From: Bordetella avium
GTDB taxonomy: Bacteria; Pseudomonadota; Gammaproteobacteria; Burkholderiales; Burkholderiaceae_B
Length of the DNA: 64,000 bases
Reading direction: 5' to 3'
NCBI RefSeq assembly: GCF_034424645.1
Contig: NZ_CP139969.1
Coordinates: forward strand, 1,178,001-1,242,000
Under the pieces are notes generated by a model, which ran no database searches, was not told the origin of the DNA, and saw only the letters and a list, made by a program, of their open reading frames with translations. The first letter of the stretch is position 1; each line of letters starts with the position of its first letter. Made by a program: the position numbers and the translations under genes. Shown in pieces: positions 37,257 through 47,594 of the stretch.

Positions 37257-37829
37257 ATGTCTGAACGCACATTGCCCGACGACCTCGTGGAGCTGGGGCG
37301 CGTGGCGTCGGCTTACGGCGTCAAGGGCTGGATCAAGGTACAGCCTCACTCTGCCCAGGCGGATGTGTTGCGCGCTGCCAAGCAATGGTGGCTGGCGGCA
37401 ACGCCCAAGAGTGCGCCGCGTGTCTATGCCGTGCAGCAATGCCGCGTTCATGGCGCGACGGCTGTGGCGCAATTGGAAGGCATCGCGGATCGCGACCAGG
37501 CTGAGGCGCTGCGTGGCGCCACCGTCTGGGTGTCGCGTGCGCTCTTTCCCGCCGCTGCCGAAGATGAGTATTACTGGATCGATCTGGTGGGTTGCGCCTT
37601 CTATTCGAGCGTCAGTGGCAGTGATGTGCGCGTAGGGGTGGTCGAAGAGGTGTTCGACAATCCGGCACACGCCATTTTGCGTGTGGTCTGCCAGGATGCC
37701 GAGGGCAAGGCTTTGCTCGACGCCAAAGGGCGGGCCCGCGAAATGCTAGTGCCTTTTGTCAGCGCGCATATTCAGGCTGTGGATATTGCGGCGCGGCGCA
37801 TCGATAGCGACTGGCCGCTGGAAGATTGA
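37257..37829 (+). CDS. rimM: 16S rRNA processing protein RimM
   Basis: The 190-residue product begins [32 protein letters not shown], the RimM N-terminal barrel. It continues with [12 protein letters not shown] and [17 protein letters not shown] in the PRC-barrel half, and ends [19 protein letters not shown]. RimM binds S19 and the 16S 3' domain during 30S maturation. The open frame extends upstream to a GTG at 37167, but the ATG at 37257 gives the usual length. The stop overlaps the trmD ATG (TGATG). Confidence 0.95.
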
Positions 37830-38641
37830 TGCGGATCGACGTCATCACCCTGTTTCCCGAAATGTTCGGGGTGGTGCGCGACCTCGGCGTCACGGGTCGT
37901 GCGCACGCGCAAGGGCTGTGGTCCTTGCATGCCTGGAATCCGCGTGATTTCACGACGGACGTGCATCGTACTGTGGATGATCGCCCCTATGGTGGCGGGC
38001 CGGGTATGGTCATGATGGCGGCTCCCTTAGAGGCTGCAGTTAAGGCCGCGCAGGCCGCTCGCGCCGCGCAGCATTTACCGCCTGCTCCGGTGGCGCTCCT
38101 CTCGCCAGTGGGCAGGCGCTATGATCAGGGCGCCGCGCAGCAGCTGGCTTCCAGTGATGGCCTCGTTCTGATATGCGGGCGCTACGAGGGCTTGGATCAG
38201 CGCTTCATCGATCGTTGCGTGACACTAGAAATTTCGCTGGGCGATTTCGTGCTCTCAGGTGGAGAGATCGCGGCCCTGGCCGTCATTGATGCGGCGGTCC
38301 GTCTGCTGCCAGGCGCCTTGGGTGATGGCGATTCGGCGCTGCAGGATTCTTTTAACGACACGTTGTCGGGTCTGCTCGACAGTCCGCATTACACCCGCCC
38401 CGAGGTGTACGAAGATCAGGCTGTGCCAGCCGAGCTACTCAGCGGGCATCATGCCCGTATTGCCCGTTGGCGCCGTGACCAATCTCTGCGTTTGACGCTG
38501 GCGCGCCGCCCTGAACTCATCGACCGTGCACGGACCCAAGGATGGCTGAGTTATGCCGACGAATGCGTTCTGGCTGAGCTCCAAGGTGTCGTTGCGCCGC
38601 CCGATCCGCGAAAAAAACGCCGGCGCAAGCCTGCGGCTTGA
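37829..38641 (+). CDS. trmD: tRNA (guanine-N1)-methyltransferase TrmD
   Basis: The 270-residue SPOUT methyltransferase begins [13 protein letters not shown]. It shows the knotted SAM-site motifs [27 protein letters not shown] and [16 protein letters not shown]. It methylates G37 of tRNAs that read C- or U-starting codons, preventing frameshifts. TTG at 37826 would add one residue; the ATG is preferred. rplS, which usually comes next in this operon, is not found downstream in the window. Confidence 0.97.
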
Positions 38642-39020
38642 GCGCCGTTTTTCGGTGCGCAGGGCTTGTGGGCCCATGCTTTCCAAGTCGATTCGATGCG
38701 TCGCTTATCGCGACGATAGCGTCATTCCTGGCTCTCTTGCCGTGCCTGGTTGAACGGTTCTCCTGAATGTGTCGCGGGCCGTTGTCGGGCGTTTTTTCGC
38801 CTGATGACGCGCATCAGAGGTTCTTGATAATCCGTGCTGGCATGCTCACTCCCATCTGGCGCGGTGCTGCGTTCAGGCGCGCCGCTATCTTCCCGGGATG
38901 GGTAGGGCATTCGCAGGACGTGAAAGAGAGGAGGGCGTGGGGGGGCTAGGCAAGCTTACGCCTCGGCATCCGCTTAAGCGACGGCGCCCCAGGATTGCTC
39001 CAGGGGCGCTCTGTGCTTAA
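38642..39020. other. 379-base gap between trmD and valS, no gene seen
   Basis: No frame resembles ribosomal protein L19 or any other known short protein. A GC-rich inverted repeat (GCGCCCC / GGGGCGC, 38984-39009) lies next to the valS stop and could end either transcript. A seven-G run is at 38939-38945. Confidence 0.6.
38984..39009. terminator. Possible terminator hairpin between trmD and valS
   Basis: A seven-bp perfect stem with a 12-base loop in the convergent gap. There is no proper T-tract on either side, so intrinsic activity is doubtful. Confidence 0.35.
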
Positions 39021-41906
39021 TTAGGCTGTGCCGCCCAGCTTGCTGCGCTGGTCGCGCACCTTGTTCAAGGTTTCATTGAACTGGGCTACGCGGGCTTTTT
39101 CCTGCTCGACCACGGCGGCTGGCGCACGTTCGACAAAGCTCGGGTTGTTGAGCTTGCCGTTCGCCTTGGCGATTTCGCCTTCCAGGCGGGCGATTTCCTT
39201 GTCCAGGCGTACGCGCTCCGCTGCAACGTCCACCTCGACATGCAGCATCAGGCGTGCGTCACCCACCACCTGTACCGGCGCGCCCGCGTCGGGCAGGGTG
39301 TCCGTCACATCTACCTGGCTCAATTTCGCGAGTGCGGCAAGATAGGGCGCATTGCGGCGCAGCGTGACGTCATCGCCTTGGGCGATCAGCGGCACGCGCT
39401 GGGCGGGCGAGAGATTCATTTCGCCGCGCAGCGCGCGCACCGCCTCGACCTGGGCTTTCAGCTCGGCGACTTCGGCTTCGGCTTGCGTGTCTACGGCATC
39501 GGGGTTGGCGCGCGGATAAGGCTGCACGCTGACGCTATCTGTCTTGCCGGCATCCCGTTTGCCGGCTACCACCGACACCTTTTGCCACAGTTCTTCCGTG
39601 ATAAAGGGAATGATGGGGTGGGCCAGTCGCAGCGCGACCTCCAGCACGCGGATCAGAGTGCGGCGCGTGCCAAGCTGTTGGGCGGGCGTGCCGGTCTGGA
39701 TCTGGACCTTGGCCAGTTCCAGGTACCAGTCGCAATATTCATCCCATACGTAGCGGTAGAGCGCATTGGCCACGTTGTCGAAACGATAGTCGGCGAAGCC
39801 GCGCTCGACCTCGGTCTCCAGTGCCTGCAACTGGCTGACGATCCAGCGGTCGGCGAAAGAAAGCTCGCCCTGCTCGGCGCCGTGCAGCGCATGGCCTTCC
39901 GTGTTCATCAGCACAAAGCGTGTGGCGTTCCACAGCTTGTTGCAGAAATTGCGGTAGCCTTCGCAGCGCTTGAGATCGAAGTTGATGTTGCGGCCCAGCG
40001 TCGCATAGGCGGCCATCGTGAAGCGCAGCGCGTCCGTGCCGAACGCCGGGATGCCGTCCGCATATTGGCGGCGTGTGGCTTTTTCGATAGCGCCGGCCTG
40101 CTTCGGGTTCATCAGCCCGAACGTGCGCTTGGTCACCAGTTGTTCGAGGTCAATGCCGTCGATCAAATCCACCGGGTCCAGGGTGTTGCCCTTGGACTTG
40201 CTCATCTTCTGGCCGTCGGCGTCGCGGATCAGTCCGTGCACATAGACATGTTTGAACGGAATGCTGCCGGTCATGTGCATGGTGAGCATCACCATGCGGG
40301 CGACCCAGAAGAAAATAATGTCAAAGCCCGTCACCAGGACGCTGGAGGGCAGATAGCGCGCCAGGTCGGCCGTCTTTTCGGGCCATCCCAGTGTGGTGAA
40401 GGGCACCAGAGCGGAGGAGAACCAGGTGTCCAGCACGTCGGCGTCGCGGGTCAGCGGGCCGGTGACGCCGGCTGCACGAGCCTGTTCGAGCGCGTCGTCT
40501 TCGGACAGCGCCACAAAGCATTGGCCATCCTCGGCATACCAGGCGGGAATCTGGTGCCCCCACCAGAGCTGGCGCGAAATGCACCAGTCCTGGATATTGT
40601 TCAGCCACTGGTTATAGGTGGTGGTCCAGTTTTCGGGATAGAACTGGATGCGGCCATCGGCCACGGCTTCCAGCGCCACCTCGGTGATGCTCTTGCCCGG
40701 ATTGAGCGTGCCTTCGGGGGCGGGCCGGCTCATGGCCACGAACCACTGATCCGTCAGCATGGGCTCTAGCACCACGCCGGTGCGGTCGCCCTTGGGCTGC
40801 ATCATCTTGTGCGGTTCGATCTTGACCAAATAGCCTTTCTCTTCGAGCTCGGCAACCACGGCTTTGCGGGCTTCGTAGCGCTCCAGGCCGCGGAATTGCT
40901 CGGGGCCGTTCTCGTTGATGTGCGCATCCAGCGTGAAAATGACGATCAGCGGCAGATCGTGGCGCAGCGCGCAGGCATAGTCATTGAAATCATGCGCGCC
41001 AGTAATTTTTACGCAGCCCGTGCCAAATGCCGGGTCGACAAAGTCGTCCGCAATAATGGGGATGTTGCGGTTGCACAGCGGCAGTTCCACCTGTTTGCCG
41101 ATCAGGTGCTGGTAGCGCGGATCTTCCGGGTGTACACAGAGCGCGCCATCGGCCAGCATGGTTTCCGGCCGGGTGGTGGCGATGGTCATGCCGCGCAGCG
41201 TGACCGTATTGCCATCTTTGTCGATGATGGTCTGCGGGCCGTCCACGAAGGGGTAGAGGATGTGCCACATGAAGCCGTCGGTTTCTTCCGACTGCACTTC
41301 GAGGTCCGACACGGCGGTCAGCAGTTTGGGGTCCCAGTTGACCAGGCGCTTGCCGCGGTAGATCAGGCCCTGGCGATAGAGCTGAACAAAGGTCTCTGCC
41401 ACGCCGCGCGACATGCGCTCGTCCATGGTGAAGTATTCGCGCGGCCAGTCGGCCGAGGCTCCCAGGCGGCGCACCTGGTTGGTGATGGTGTTACCCGACT
41501 GCTCTTTCCATTCCCAGACTTTTTCCACGAAGCGTTCGCGGCCCAGGTCGTGGCGCGAAAGCTTCTGGGCATCCAACTGCCGTTCGACCACGATTTGCGT
41601 GGCGATGCCTGCATGATCGGTGCCCGGGATAAAGACGGTGTCGTCACCCGACATGCGGTGATAGCGGATCAGACCATCCATGATGGTCTGGTTAAAGGCG
41701 TGGCCCATGTGCAAGGTGCCCGTCACGTTCGGTGGCGGGAACTGAATGCAATAAGGTTTGGGGTCGGTCCCGGTTTCTACGTGCCGGCCAGCTTGGAAGT
41801 AACCGCGCCGATTCCATTCGTCGTACCAGCGGGATTCAATATCGGAGGGCTCGAAGCTCTTGGAGAGCTCCGGTGTATCGTTCTTGGGATCGGCAGCTTG
41901 AGTCAT
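39021..41906 (-). CDS. valS: Valyl-tRNA synthetase
   Basis: The 961-residue class I synthetase has the HIGH-type motif [10 protein letters not shown] near residue 65 and the KMSKSKGN motif near residue 570. The CP1 editing domain lies between ([22 protein letters not shown]). A C-terminal coiled coil ([28 protein letters not shown]) is typical of ValRS. It charges tRNA-Val and removes Thr. It is transcribed opposite to trmD and to ndk, so it forms a single-gene unit with its own promoter in the 315-base region before ndk. Confidence 0.98.
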   Translation of the reverse strand: MTQAADPKNDTPELSKSFEPSDIESRWYDEWNRRGYFQAGRHVETGTDPKPYCIQFPPPNVTGTLHMGHAFNQTIMDGLIRYHRMSGDDTVFIPGTDHAGIATQIVVERQLDAQKLSRHDLGRERFVEKVWEWKEQSGNTITNQVRRLGASADWPREYFTMDERMSRGVAETFVQLYRQGLIYRGKRLVNWDPKLLTAVSDLEVQSEETDGFMWHILYPFVDGPQTIIDKDGNTVTLRGMTIATTRPETMLADGALCVHPEDPRYQHLIGKQVELPLCNRNIPIIADDFVDPAFGTGCVKITGAHDFNDYACALRHDLPLIVIFTLDAHINENGPEQFRGLERYEARKAVVAELEEKGYLVKIEPHKMMQPKGDRTGVVLEPMLTDQWFVAMSRPAPEGTLNPGKSITEVALEAVADGRIQFYPENWTTTYNQWLNNIQDWCISRQLWWGHQIPAWYAEDGQCFVALSEDDALEQARAAGVTGPLTRDADVLDTWFSSALVPFTTLGWPEKTADLARYLPSSVLVTGFDIIFFWVARMVMLTMHMTGSIPFKHVYVHGLIRDADGQKMSKSKGNTLDPVDLIDGIDLEQLVTKRTFGLMNPKQAGAIEKATRRQYADGIPAFGTDALRFTMAAYATLGRNINFDLKRCEGYRNFCNKLWNATRFVLMNTEGHALHGAEQGELSFADRWIVSQLQALETEVERGFADYRFDNVANALYRYVWDEYCDWYLELAKVQIQTGTPAQQLGTRRTLIRVLEVALRLAHPIIPFITEELWQKVSVVAGKRDAGKTDSVSVQPYPRANPDAVDTQAEAEVAELKAQVEAVRALRGEMNLSPAQRVPLIAQGDDVTLRRNAPYLAALAKLSQVDVTDTLPDAGAPVQVVGDARLMLHVEVDVAAERVRLDKEIARLEGEIAKANGKLNNPSFVERAPAAVVEQEKARVAQFNETLNKVRDQRSKLGGTA

Positions 41907-41987
41907 TACGTGATTCCGGCGGACATGGGGCCTGAAACGCAGCCAGGCAAACCGTTGATTTTAAGATGTAAAAGCTTCTTCTTGCCG

Positions 41988-41996
41988 TGCTAGAAT
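41988..41996 (+). promoter_or_regulatory. Extended -10 promoter element for ndk
   Basis: TGCTAGAAT, identical to the words before rpsP and rpsU. No good -35 is seen 17-18 bases upstream (TGTAAA is the best). Use of this site would give a leader of about 220 bases. Confidence 0.45.
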
Positions 41997-42172
41997 GCCG
42001 GGTTACTGTAAACCTTTTAGAAGTCCCTGTTTTTATTGGAGAAATCTGACTGGTTGACAGTGCCGAATCCGGGTTTTGACGTGTTCAGGCACAAAATTGC
42101 GCCTTTTGGCTGCGCAAGTGGCCAAGCGCGAGACTTCCGTGAAGTCAGGTCATTCGCGGAGCGCCGGACTCG

Positions 42173-42182
42173 CCCCCCCCCC
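42173..42182. repeat. Homopolymer run of ten Cs upstream of ndk
   Basis: CGCCCCCCCCCCTC: ten consecutive Cs in a non-coding position 39 bases before the ndk ATG. It is the longest homopolymer I noticed in the window. Confidence 0.85.
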
Positions 42183-42221
42183 TCTCAGCATCAAACTGTC
42201 TCAGCAGACTTTGGAGTTTCC

Positions 42222-42647
42222 ATGTCGATTCAACGTACCCTCTCGATCATCAAGCCCGACGCTGTCGCCAAGAACGTCATCGGCCAGATCGTTGCCCGTT
42301 TTGAGCAAGCCGGCCTGAAGGTCATCGCCGCCCGCCTGCAACAACTGTCGCGCGCTGACGCCGAGCGTTTCTACGCCGTTCACAAAGAGCGCCCCTTCTT
42401 CAAGGACCTGGTTGACTTCATGGTCTCGGGTCCCGTGTTCGTGCAAGTCCTGGAAGGCGAGAACGCCATTCAGGTCAACCGTGACCTGATGGGCGCCACC
42501 GATCCCAAAAAGGCCGCTCCGGGCACCATCCGCGCCGACTTCGCCGACAGCATCGACGCCAATGCCGTGCACGGTTCCGACGCTCCGGAAACCGCCGCCG
42601 TGGAAGTGGCTTTCTTCTTCCCCGAAATCAACATCCACAGCCGTTGA
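42222..42647 (+). CDS. ndk: Nucleoside diphosphate kinase
   Basis: The 141-residue product is the standard Ndk length. It starts [23 protein letters not shown], has [16 protein letters not shown], and carries the phosphorylated His in [12 protein letters not shown] near residue 118. It balances nucleoside triphosphate pools. TTGGAG lies six bases before the ATG. It heads a run of same-strand genes up to der. The frame is open upstream, but that part has no homology to Ndk. Confidence 0.98.
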   Translation: MSIQRTLSIIKPDAVAKNVIGQIVARFEQAGLKVIAARLQQLSRADAERFYAVHKERPFFKDLVDFMVSGPVFVQVLEGENAIQVNRDLMGATDPKKAAPGTIRADFADSIDANAVHGSDAPETAAVEVAFFFPEINIHSR

Positions 42648-42682
42648 TTCTCAACCGCTGTTTTTCTGTCAGTCTGTAGGTC

Positions 42683-43831
42683 ATGGATACCGTCGAACCG
42701 ATCAACCTGCTGGGCCTGGATGCCAAGGCATTGACCGACCTGGTCGGCCAATGGGGCGGCAAGCCGTTTCGTGCCCGTCAATTGCAGCGCTGGGTGCACC
42801 AGCGCAGCGTGGATTCGTTCGACGCCATGACCGACCTTGCGCGCGATTTCCGCGCGCAACTGTCAGAGCGCGCCATCATCGAGGCGCTGCCGGTCAATAT
42901 CGAGCAGCGGTCCTCGGATGGCACGCGCAAATGGCTGTTTGACGTTGGCCAGGGCAATGCCATCGAAACCGTTTTCATCCCCGAGGATGACCGCGGCACC
43001 CTGTGTATTTCCAGCCAGGCCGGCTGTGTCGTCAATTGCCGTTTCTGTTCTACCGGGCATCAGGGTTTCAACCGTAATCTGCGCACCAGCGAGATCATCG
43101 GTCAGCTCTGGTGGGCCAAGCGCGTGCTTGAGGCCGACATCGGCAGCGCACGCCTGGCGAATGCCGGCGCAGAAGACACCCGCGTCATCAGCAATGTCGT
43201 CATGATGGGTATGGGCGAGCCCTTGCTCAATTATGACCAGGTGCTGCCGGCTTTACGGCTGATGCTGGACGACAACGGCTACGGCCTGTCGCGCCGTCGT
43301 GTTACCGTCTCCACCTCGGGCGTGGTGCCCATGATGGATCGCTTGGCGCAGGATTGCCCTGTGGCCCTGGCGGTCTCGCTCCATGCGCCCAACGACGCCT
43401 TGCGTGACGACCTGGTGCCGCTCAACAAGAAATACCCCTTGAAAGAGCTGCTGGCCGCCTGCGAGCGATATCTCGCTCATGCGCCGCGCGATTTCATCAC
43501 CTTTGAATACTGCATGCTGGATGGCATCAACGATACCGACCAGCACGCCAAGGAACTGATTCAGCTGGCCCGTCAGGTGCGCTGCAAACTGAATCTCATT
43601 CCTTTCAATCCTTTCCCAGCCTCCGGGCTGAAGCGTTCGGCGGCACCGAGAGTCAAGGTGTTTGCTCAGCGTCTGATGGACGCGGGCATCATCACCACGG
43701 TGCGCAAGACGCGTGGCGACGATATCGATGCCGCCTGTGGCCAGTTGGCTGGCGAAGTCAAGGATCGTACCCGCATCACCGAACGTAACGCCGCCTCTCG
43801 CTCCATCCCAATCAGACAGGTGCACGCATGA
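42683..43831 (+). CDS. rlmN: 23S rRNA A2503/tRNA A37 C2-methyltransferase RlmN
   Basis: The 382-residue radical-SAM enzyme has the cluster motif [12 protein letters not shown] (CxxxCxxC), [10 protein letters not shown], and the methyl-carrying Cys in [12 protein letters not shown] near the C-terminus. The catalytic Cys also lies in the [11 protein letters not shown] area region expected for the family. RlmN methylates A2503 of 23S rRNA and A37 of some tRNAs. The ndk-rlmN order is common in beta-proteobacteria. The stop overlaps the next ATG by four bases. Confidence 0.97.
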   Translation: MDTVEPINLLGLDAKALTDLVGQWGGKPFRARQLQRWVHQRSVDSFDAMTDLARDFRAQLSERAIIEALPVNIEQRSSDGTRKWLFDVGQGNAIETVFIPEDDRGTLCISSQAGCVVNCRFCSTGHQGFNRNLRTSEIIGQLWWAKRVLEADIGSARLANAGAEDTRVISNVVMMGMGEPLLNYDQVLPALRLMLDDNGYGLSRRRVTVSTSGVVPMMDRLAQDCPVALAVSLHAPNDALRDDLVPLNKKYPLKELLAACERYLAHAPRDFITFEYCMLDGINDTDQHAKELIQLARQVRCKLNLIPFNPFPASGLKRSAAPRVKVFAQRLMDAGIITTVRKTRGDDIDAACGQLAGEVKDRTRITERNAASRSIPIRQVHA

Positions 43832-44316
43832 CGCAGGATCTCGCTTCGGCCGCTACATCCACTCAGGCAACGCTCGCACAGAGCGGCAGTGTGGGGGAGG
43901 CCTTGCGAGGTTTGCGTCAGGCCAAGGGCTGGTCTTTGCAGGAAGTCTCCAGCCGCATCAAGTTTTCTCCGCGGCAGATCGAGGCTCTGGAGCAAGAACA
44001 ATGGGACGAGCTGCCCTCGGGGGTCTCCCTGCGTGGCCTGATCCGCAACTACGCCCGCCTGCTTGGCGCGGATGGTGCGGCTATCGTGGCCTCGCTGGAT
44101 GGCGAGGCGCGGGCGCCGGCGTCGGCCAAGCTGGGCGCAAGCCGTTCCCTGCATGGAGGAGGTCTGCCCGTCGACGAAGAGCGTTCGTCGAGTTCCTGGG
44201 GGTGGATTCTCGTCATCATCGCACTGCTGGTCGTGGGTGTCGCTTATGCCTTTTGGCAGGGCTGGTTGCCGCAGCAGTGGCTACCCACTCAGTGGTTTTC
44301 CAAGTTGAGCCAGTAA
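43828..44316 (+). CDS. Short RodZ-like HTH membrane protein
   Basis: This 162-residue protein has a cytoplasmic RodZ-type helix-turn-helix domain near residues 22-90 ([42 protein letters not shown] and [13 protein letters not shown]). A serine-rich linker and one membrane segment follow ([20 protein letters not shown]). Only about 16 residues come after the membrane span, so the periplasmic beta domain of E. coli RodZ (337 residues) is missing. RodZ links MreB to the rod-shape machinery; whether this short form does so is inference. It is coupled to rlmN (ATGA) and lies 12 bases before ispG. Confidence 0.85.
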   Translation: MTQDLASAATSTQATLAQSGSVGEALRGLRQAKGWSLQEVSSRIKFSPRQIEALEQEQWDELPSGVSLRGLIRNYARLLGADGAAIVASLDGEARAPASAKLGASRSLHGGGLPVDEERSSSSWGWILVIIALLVVGVAYAFWQGWLPQQWLPTQWFSKLSQ

Positions 44317-44328
44317 TACCGGACCAAC

Positions 44329-45615
44329 ATGCAAGAATTGTCCAAGCCTTGCCAGGACGCGCCGCCGCCGCCGGCCGCGCCTTTGTCCCGCCGTTCGACC
44401 CGGGCCGTGCAGGTCAAATGGGGTGAACGGGTTGTCACCGTAGGCGGTGGTCATCCGGTCGTGGTGCAGTCCATGACCAACACCGACACCGCCGATGCCA
44501 TCGCGACCGCCATCCAGGTCAAAGAACTGGTGCAATCGGGTTCCGAGATTGTCCGTATCACGGTTAATACGCCCGAAGCCGCGCGTGAAGTTATTGCCAT
44601 ACGTGAGCAGCTCGACCGGATGAATGTGTCGGTGCCGCTGGTAGGCGATTTTCATTACAACGGCCACAAGCTGCTTACCCAGTTCCCGGACTGCGCCCAG
44701 GCCCTGTCCAAGTACCGCATTAATCCGGGCAATATGGGCGGTGGCAAACGGCGCGACGATAATTTTGCCCAGATGATCGAGGTGGCTTGCCGCTACGACA
44801 AACCCGTGCGTATCGGTGTCAACTGGGGCAGTCTCGACCATGAACTGATGGCGCGCAAAATGGATGAGAACAGCCGGCGCGCGCAGCCCTGGGAGGCTCA
44901 GGCTGTGATGCGCGATGCGCTGGTGGTGTCCGCCATCAGTAATGCGCAGCGCGCCGAAGAGCTCGGCCTGCGCGGCGATGCCATCATCCTGTCGTGTAAG
45001 GTCAGCCATGTGCAAGACTTGATCGCCGTATACCGCGATCTGTCGTCGCGTTGCGATTATCCGCTGCACCTTGGGCTGACCGAAGCCGGCATGGGTAGCA
45101 AAGGCATTGTCGCTTCCACGGCTGCCCTGGCCGTGCTGCTTCAGGAAGGCATAGGCGACACGATCCGGATTTCCCTGACTCCTGAGCCGGGCGGCGATCG
45201 CGGCCGCGAGTCCATCGTGGCGCAGGAAATCCTGCAAACGATGGGCCTGCGCGCCTTCACGCCTATGGTGGTGGCCTGCCCCGGCTGCGGCCGTACCAGC
45301 AGCACCTTCTTTCAGGAGCTGGCTGACAGCATCCAGACCTATCTGCGTCGCCAGATGCCGGTCTGGCGCAGCCGTTACCCTGGGGTCGAAAGCATGAACG
45401 TGGCCGTCATGGGCTGTGTGGTCAACGGTCCGGGCGAAAGCCGTCATGCCGACATCGGCATCAGCCTGCCCGGCACCGGTGAAGTGCCCGCCGCCCCCGT
45501 ATTTATCGATGGCGAGCGTACGGTCACGCTCAAAGGCGATCATATCGCCGAAGAGTTCCAGGCCATTGTCGAAGATTACGTTGCGCGCCGTTATGGCGCC
45601 GATGTTTCCCACTAA
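44329..45615 (+). CDS. ispG: 4-hydroxy-3-methylbut-2-enyl diphosphate synthase
   Basis: The 428-residue product has [18 protein letters not shown] near the start and FHYNGHKLL. The 4Fe-4S cysteines lie in [12 protein letters not shown] and [12 protein letters not shown]. IspG reduces MEcPP to HMBPP in the non-mevalonate isoprenoid pathway. The first 25 residues are proline/alanine rich and not conserved. The gene sits in the usual rlmN-rodZ-ispG-hisS order. Confidence 0.97.
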   Translation: MQELSKPCQDAPPPPAAPLSRRSTRAVQVKWGERVVTVGGGHPVVVQSMTNTDTADAIATAIQVKELVQSGSEIVRITVNTPEAAREVIAIREQLDRMNVSVPLVGDFHYNGHKLLTQFPDCAQALSKYRINPGNMGGGKRRDDNFAQMIEVACRYDKPVRIGVNWGSLDHELMARKMDENSRRAQPWEAQAVMRDALVVSAISNAQRAEELGLRGDAIILSCKVSHVQDLIAVYRDLSSRCDYPLHLGLTEAGMGSKGIVASTAALAVLLQEGIGDTIRISLTPEPGGDRGRESIVAQEILQTMGLRAFTPMVVACPGCGRTSSTFFQELADSIQTYLRRQMPVWRSRYPGVESMNVAVMGCVVNGPGESRHADIGISLPGTGEVPAAPVFIDGERTVTLKGDHIAEEFQAIVEDYVARRYGADVSH

Positions 45616-45661
45616 GTACAAGGACAGGCCGGCGGGGCAGCATGCCGCCGGCACGACGAAT

Positions 45662-46948
45662 ATGACGCAAGCTTTCCAGAAAGTCTCCGCCATTCGCGGC
45701 ATGAACGATGTCTTGCCCGGTCCCAGCGCTCAATGGGAGCGTTTCGAAGAGATCGTGCGCGCCTGGCTTCAGGGCTATGGCTATCGCAATGTGCGCACCC
45801 CCATTCTTGAGCAGACGCGTCTGTTTACGCGCGGCATCGGCGAAGTCACCGACATCGTCGAAAAAGAGATGTACACCTTCACCGATGCGCTCAATGGCGA
45901 GTCGTTGACCATGCGCCCAGAAATGACCGCGGGTGTCGTGCGTGCCGCCATTGAGCACAATATGCTCTATGAGCGCCCCCACCGCGTGTACTCTATCGGT
46001 CCGGTATTCCGCCACGAACGCCCGCAGCGAGGCCGCTATCGTCAGTTCCACCAGATCGACGTCGAAGCGCTGGGTTTTGCCGGCCCCGATATCGACGCCG
46101 AACTCATCGTCATGCTGGGCCGTCTCTGGAATACGCTGGGTCTGGCCGACATCCGGCTGGAGCTCAACTCGCTGGGGCAGCCCGCCGAGCGCGCGGCGCA
46201 TCGCGCCGCCCTGATCGAATATCTGGAAAAGCACGTCGATATCCTCGACGAGGATGGGAAGCGCCGTCTCTACACCAATCCGCTGCGAGTTCTCGATACC
46301 AAGAATCCCGCGCTGCAGGAGATGGCCAATGCTGCGCCGCGTCTCTTTGACTTCCTGGGCGAAGCATCGCGCGCTCACTTTGATGGGGTGTGTCAGCGTC
46401 TCGATGACGCCGGGATAGGCTACAGTCTTAACCCCCGTCTGGTGCGCGGCTTGGACTATTACAACCTGACCGTGTTTGAGTGGGTGACGGATCGTTTGGG
46501 TTCGCAAGGCACGGTTTGCGGCGGTGGCCGTTACGACGGTCTGATTGAGCTGCTGGGTGGCAAGCCTGCACCCGCCGTCGGCTTTGCCATCGGTGTCGAG
46601 CGCCTGCTTGACCTCTGGGAACAAAGCGCCGGGCAGCAGACGCCGCCCGAGTGCGAGGTCTATGTGGTGCATCAAGGCGAAGGCGCGCAGCGCCTGGCTG
46701 CCCGGGTGGGCGAAGATCTGCGCGACGCGGGTCTTTCGGTCATCGTGCACGCTGGGGCCGCCAGCTTTAAATCTCAGTTCAAGCGCGCCGATGCCAGCGG
46801 TGCCCGTGTTGCGGTTATTCTTGGCGACGATGAAGTGGCCACTAAGACCGCAAGCGTCAAATATCTGCGTGCCGATGCTGCCGGCGAAGGCGCGCAGGAC
46901 AAAGTAGCGTTGGCGACGCTGGCCAGCGTGTTGAAATCCAAGGGTTAA
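45662..46948 (+). CDS. hisS: Histidyl-tRNA synthetase
   Basis: The 428-residue class II synthetase begins [22 protein letters not shown]. It has motif 2 [17 protein letters not shown], the HisA signature [15 protein letters not shown], and motif 3 [12 protein letters not shown]. The C-terminal anticodon domain follows. The ATG at 45662 starts the conserved part; the frame is open further upstream. A second HisRS-like gene, hisZ, lies at 55341 but lacks the tRNA-binding domain. Confidence 0.97.
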   Translation: MTQAFQKVSAIRGMNDVLPGPSAQWERFEEIVRAWLQGYGYRNVRTPILEQTRLFTRGIGEVTDIVEKEMYTFTDALNGESLTMRPEMTAGVVRAAIEHNMLYERPHRVYSIGPVFRHERPQRGRYRQFHQIDVEALGFAGPDIDAELIVMLGRLWNTLGLADIRLELNSLGQPAERAAHRAALIEYLEKHVDILDEDGKRRLYTNPLRVLDTKNPALQEMANAAPRLFDFLGEASRAHFDGVCQRLDDAGIGYSLNPRLVRGLDYYNLTVFEWVTDRLGSQGTVCGGGRYDGLIELLGGKPAPAVGFAIGVERLLDLWEQSAGQQTPPECEVYVVHQGEGAQRLAARVGEDLRDAGLSVIVHAGAASFKSQFKRADASGARVAVILGDDEVATKTASVKYLRADAAGEGAQDKVALATLASVLKSKG

Positions 46949-46950
46949 GC

Positions 46951-47589
46951 ATGGCATACGATCTCGAAGAACAGGAAAAACTCGACGCAATCAAGGCCTG
47001 GTGGGCACGCTACGGCACGTTGCTCCTCGTCTTGGTAACCGTGGTGGTCGTAGCCTGGGGCGGCTGGAGCGGCTGGAAGGGATATCAGGCCTACCGCGCC
47101 AATCAGGCGATGGGGTATTTCGAAGCCCTCGAAGATGCGGCTCGTCTGGGCGGCCCGGATTCGGCCGCGCGGATCAAGGCGGCTGCCGCAACCCTGCGTG
47201 AAGACTATCCCCATACGGGCTATGCCGGGCGCGGCATCTTGATTGCCGCTCAGGCACTGCTAGAGCAGAAAGATATTGACGGCGCCCGCCAGCAGCTCGA
47301 ATGGCTGGCCGCTCAATCCAAGCAGCCCGCTTTGCAGCCGGTTGCCCGTTTGCGTCTGGCGGGTCTGTTGCTGGATCAAAAACACTATGACGCCGCGTTG
47401 GCGCAACTGGATAATCCTCCGGCTCCTTTCGCTGCGTTGTTTGCTGACCGCCGTGGCGATATCCTTGCCGCGCAGGGCAAGCGCGACGAAGCGCGCGCAG
47501 CCTGGCAACAAGCGATTGATGGCCTGGGTACCGGTAATCCGCTGACTCAGGTTGTGCAACTGAAACTCGATGCTTTGACCGGAGCCTGA
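46951..47589 (+). CDS. YfgM-family tetratricopeptide membrane protein
   Basis: The 212-residue protein has a short cytoplasmic start (MAYDLEEQEKLDAIKAWWARYG) and a single membrane segment (TLLLVLVTVVVVAWGGW) near residues 23-40. Periplasmic TPR-like helices follow (LRLAGLLLDQKHYDAALAQLDN...RRGDILAAQGKRDEARAAWQQAI). YfgM of E. coli binds the SecYEG translocon and periplasmic chaperones such as PpiD. It begins two bases after hisS and ends just before bamB, the same order as in E. coli. Confidence 0.9.
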   Translation: MAYDLEEQEKLDAIKAWWARYGTLLLVLVTVVVVAWGGWSGWKGYQAYRANQAMGYFEALEDAARLGGPDSAARIKAAAATLREDYPHTGYAGRGILIAAQALLEQKDIDGARQQLEWLAAQSKQPALQPVARLRLAGLLLDQKHYDAALAQLDNPPAPFAALFADRRGDILAAQGKRDEARAAWQQAIDGLGTGNPLTQVVQLKLDALTGA

Positions 47590-47594
47590 TCTTG

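Larger units (their letters stand above)
41907..42221. other. 315-base divergent region between valS and ndk
   Basis: No coding frame. Contains an extended -10 word TGCTAGAAT (41988-41996) pointing at ndk, a TTGACA (42054-42059) with no good partner, and a run of ten Cs (42173-42182) 39 bases before the ndk ATG. Confidence 0.6.
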
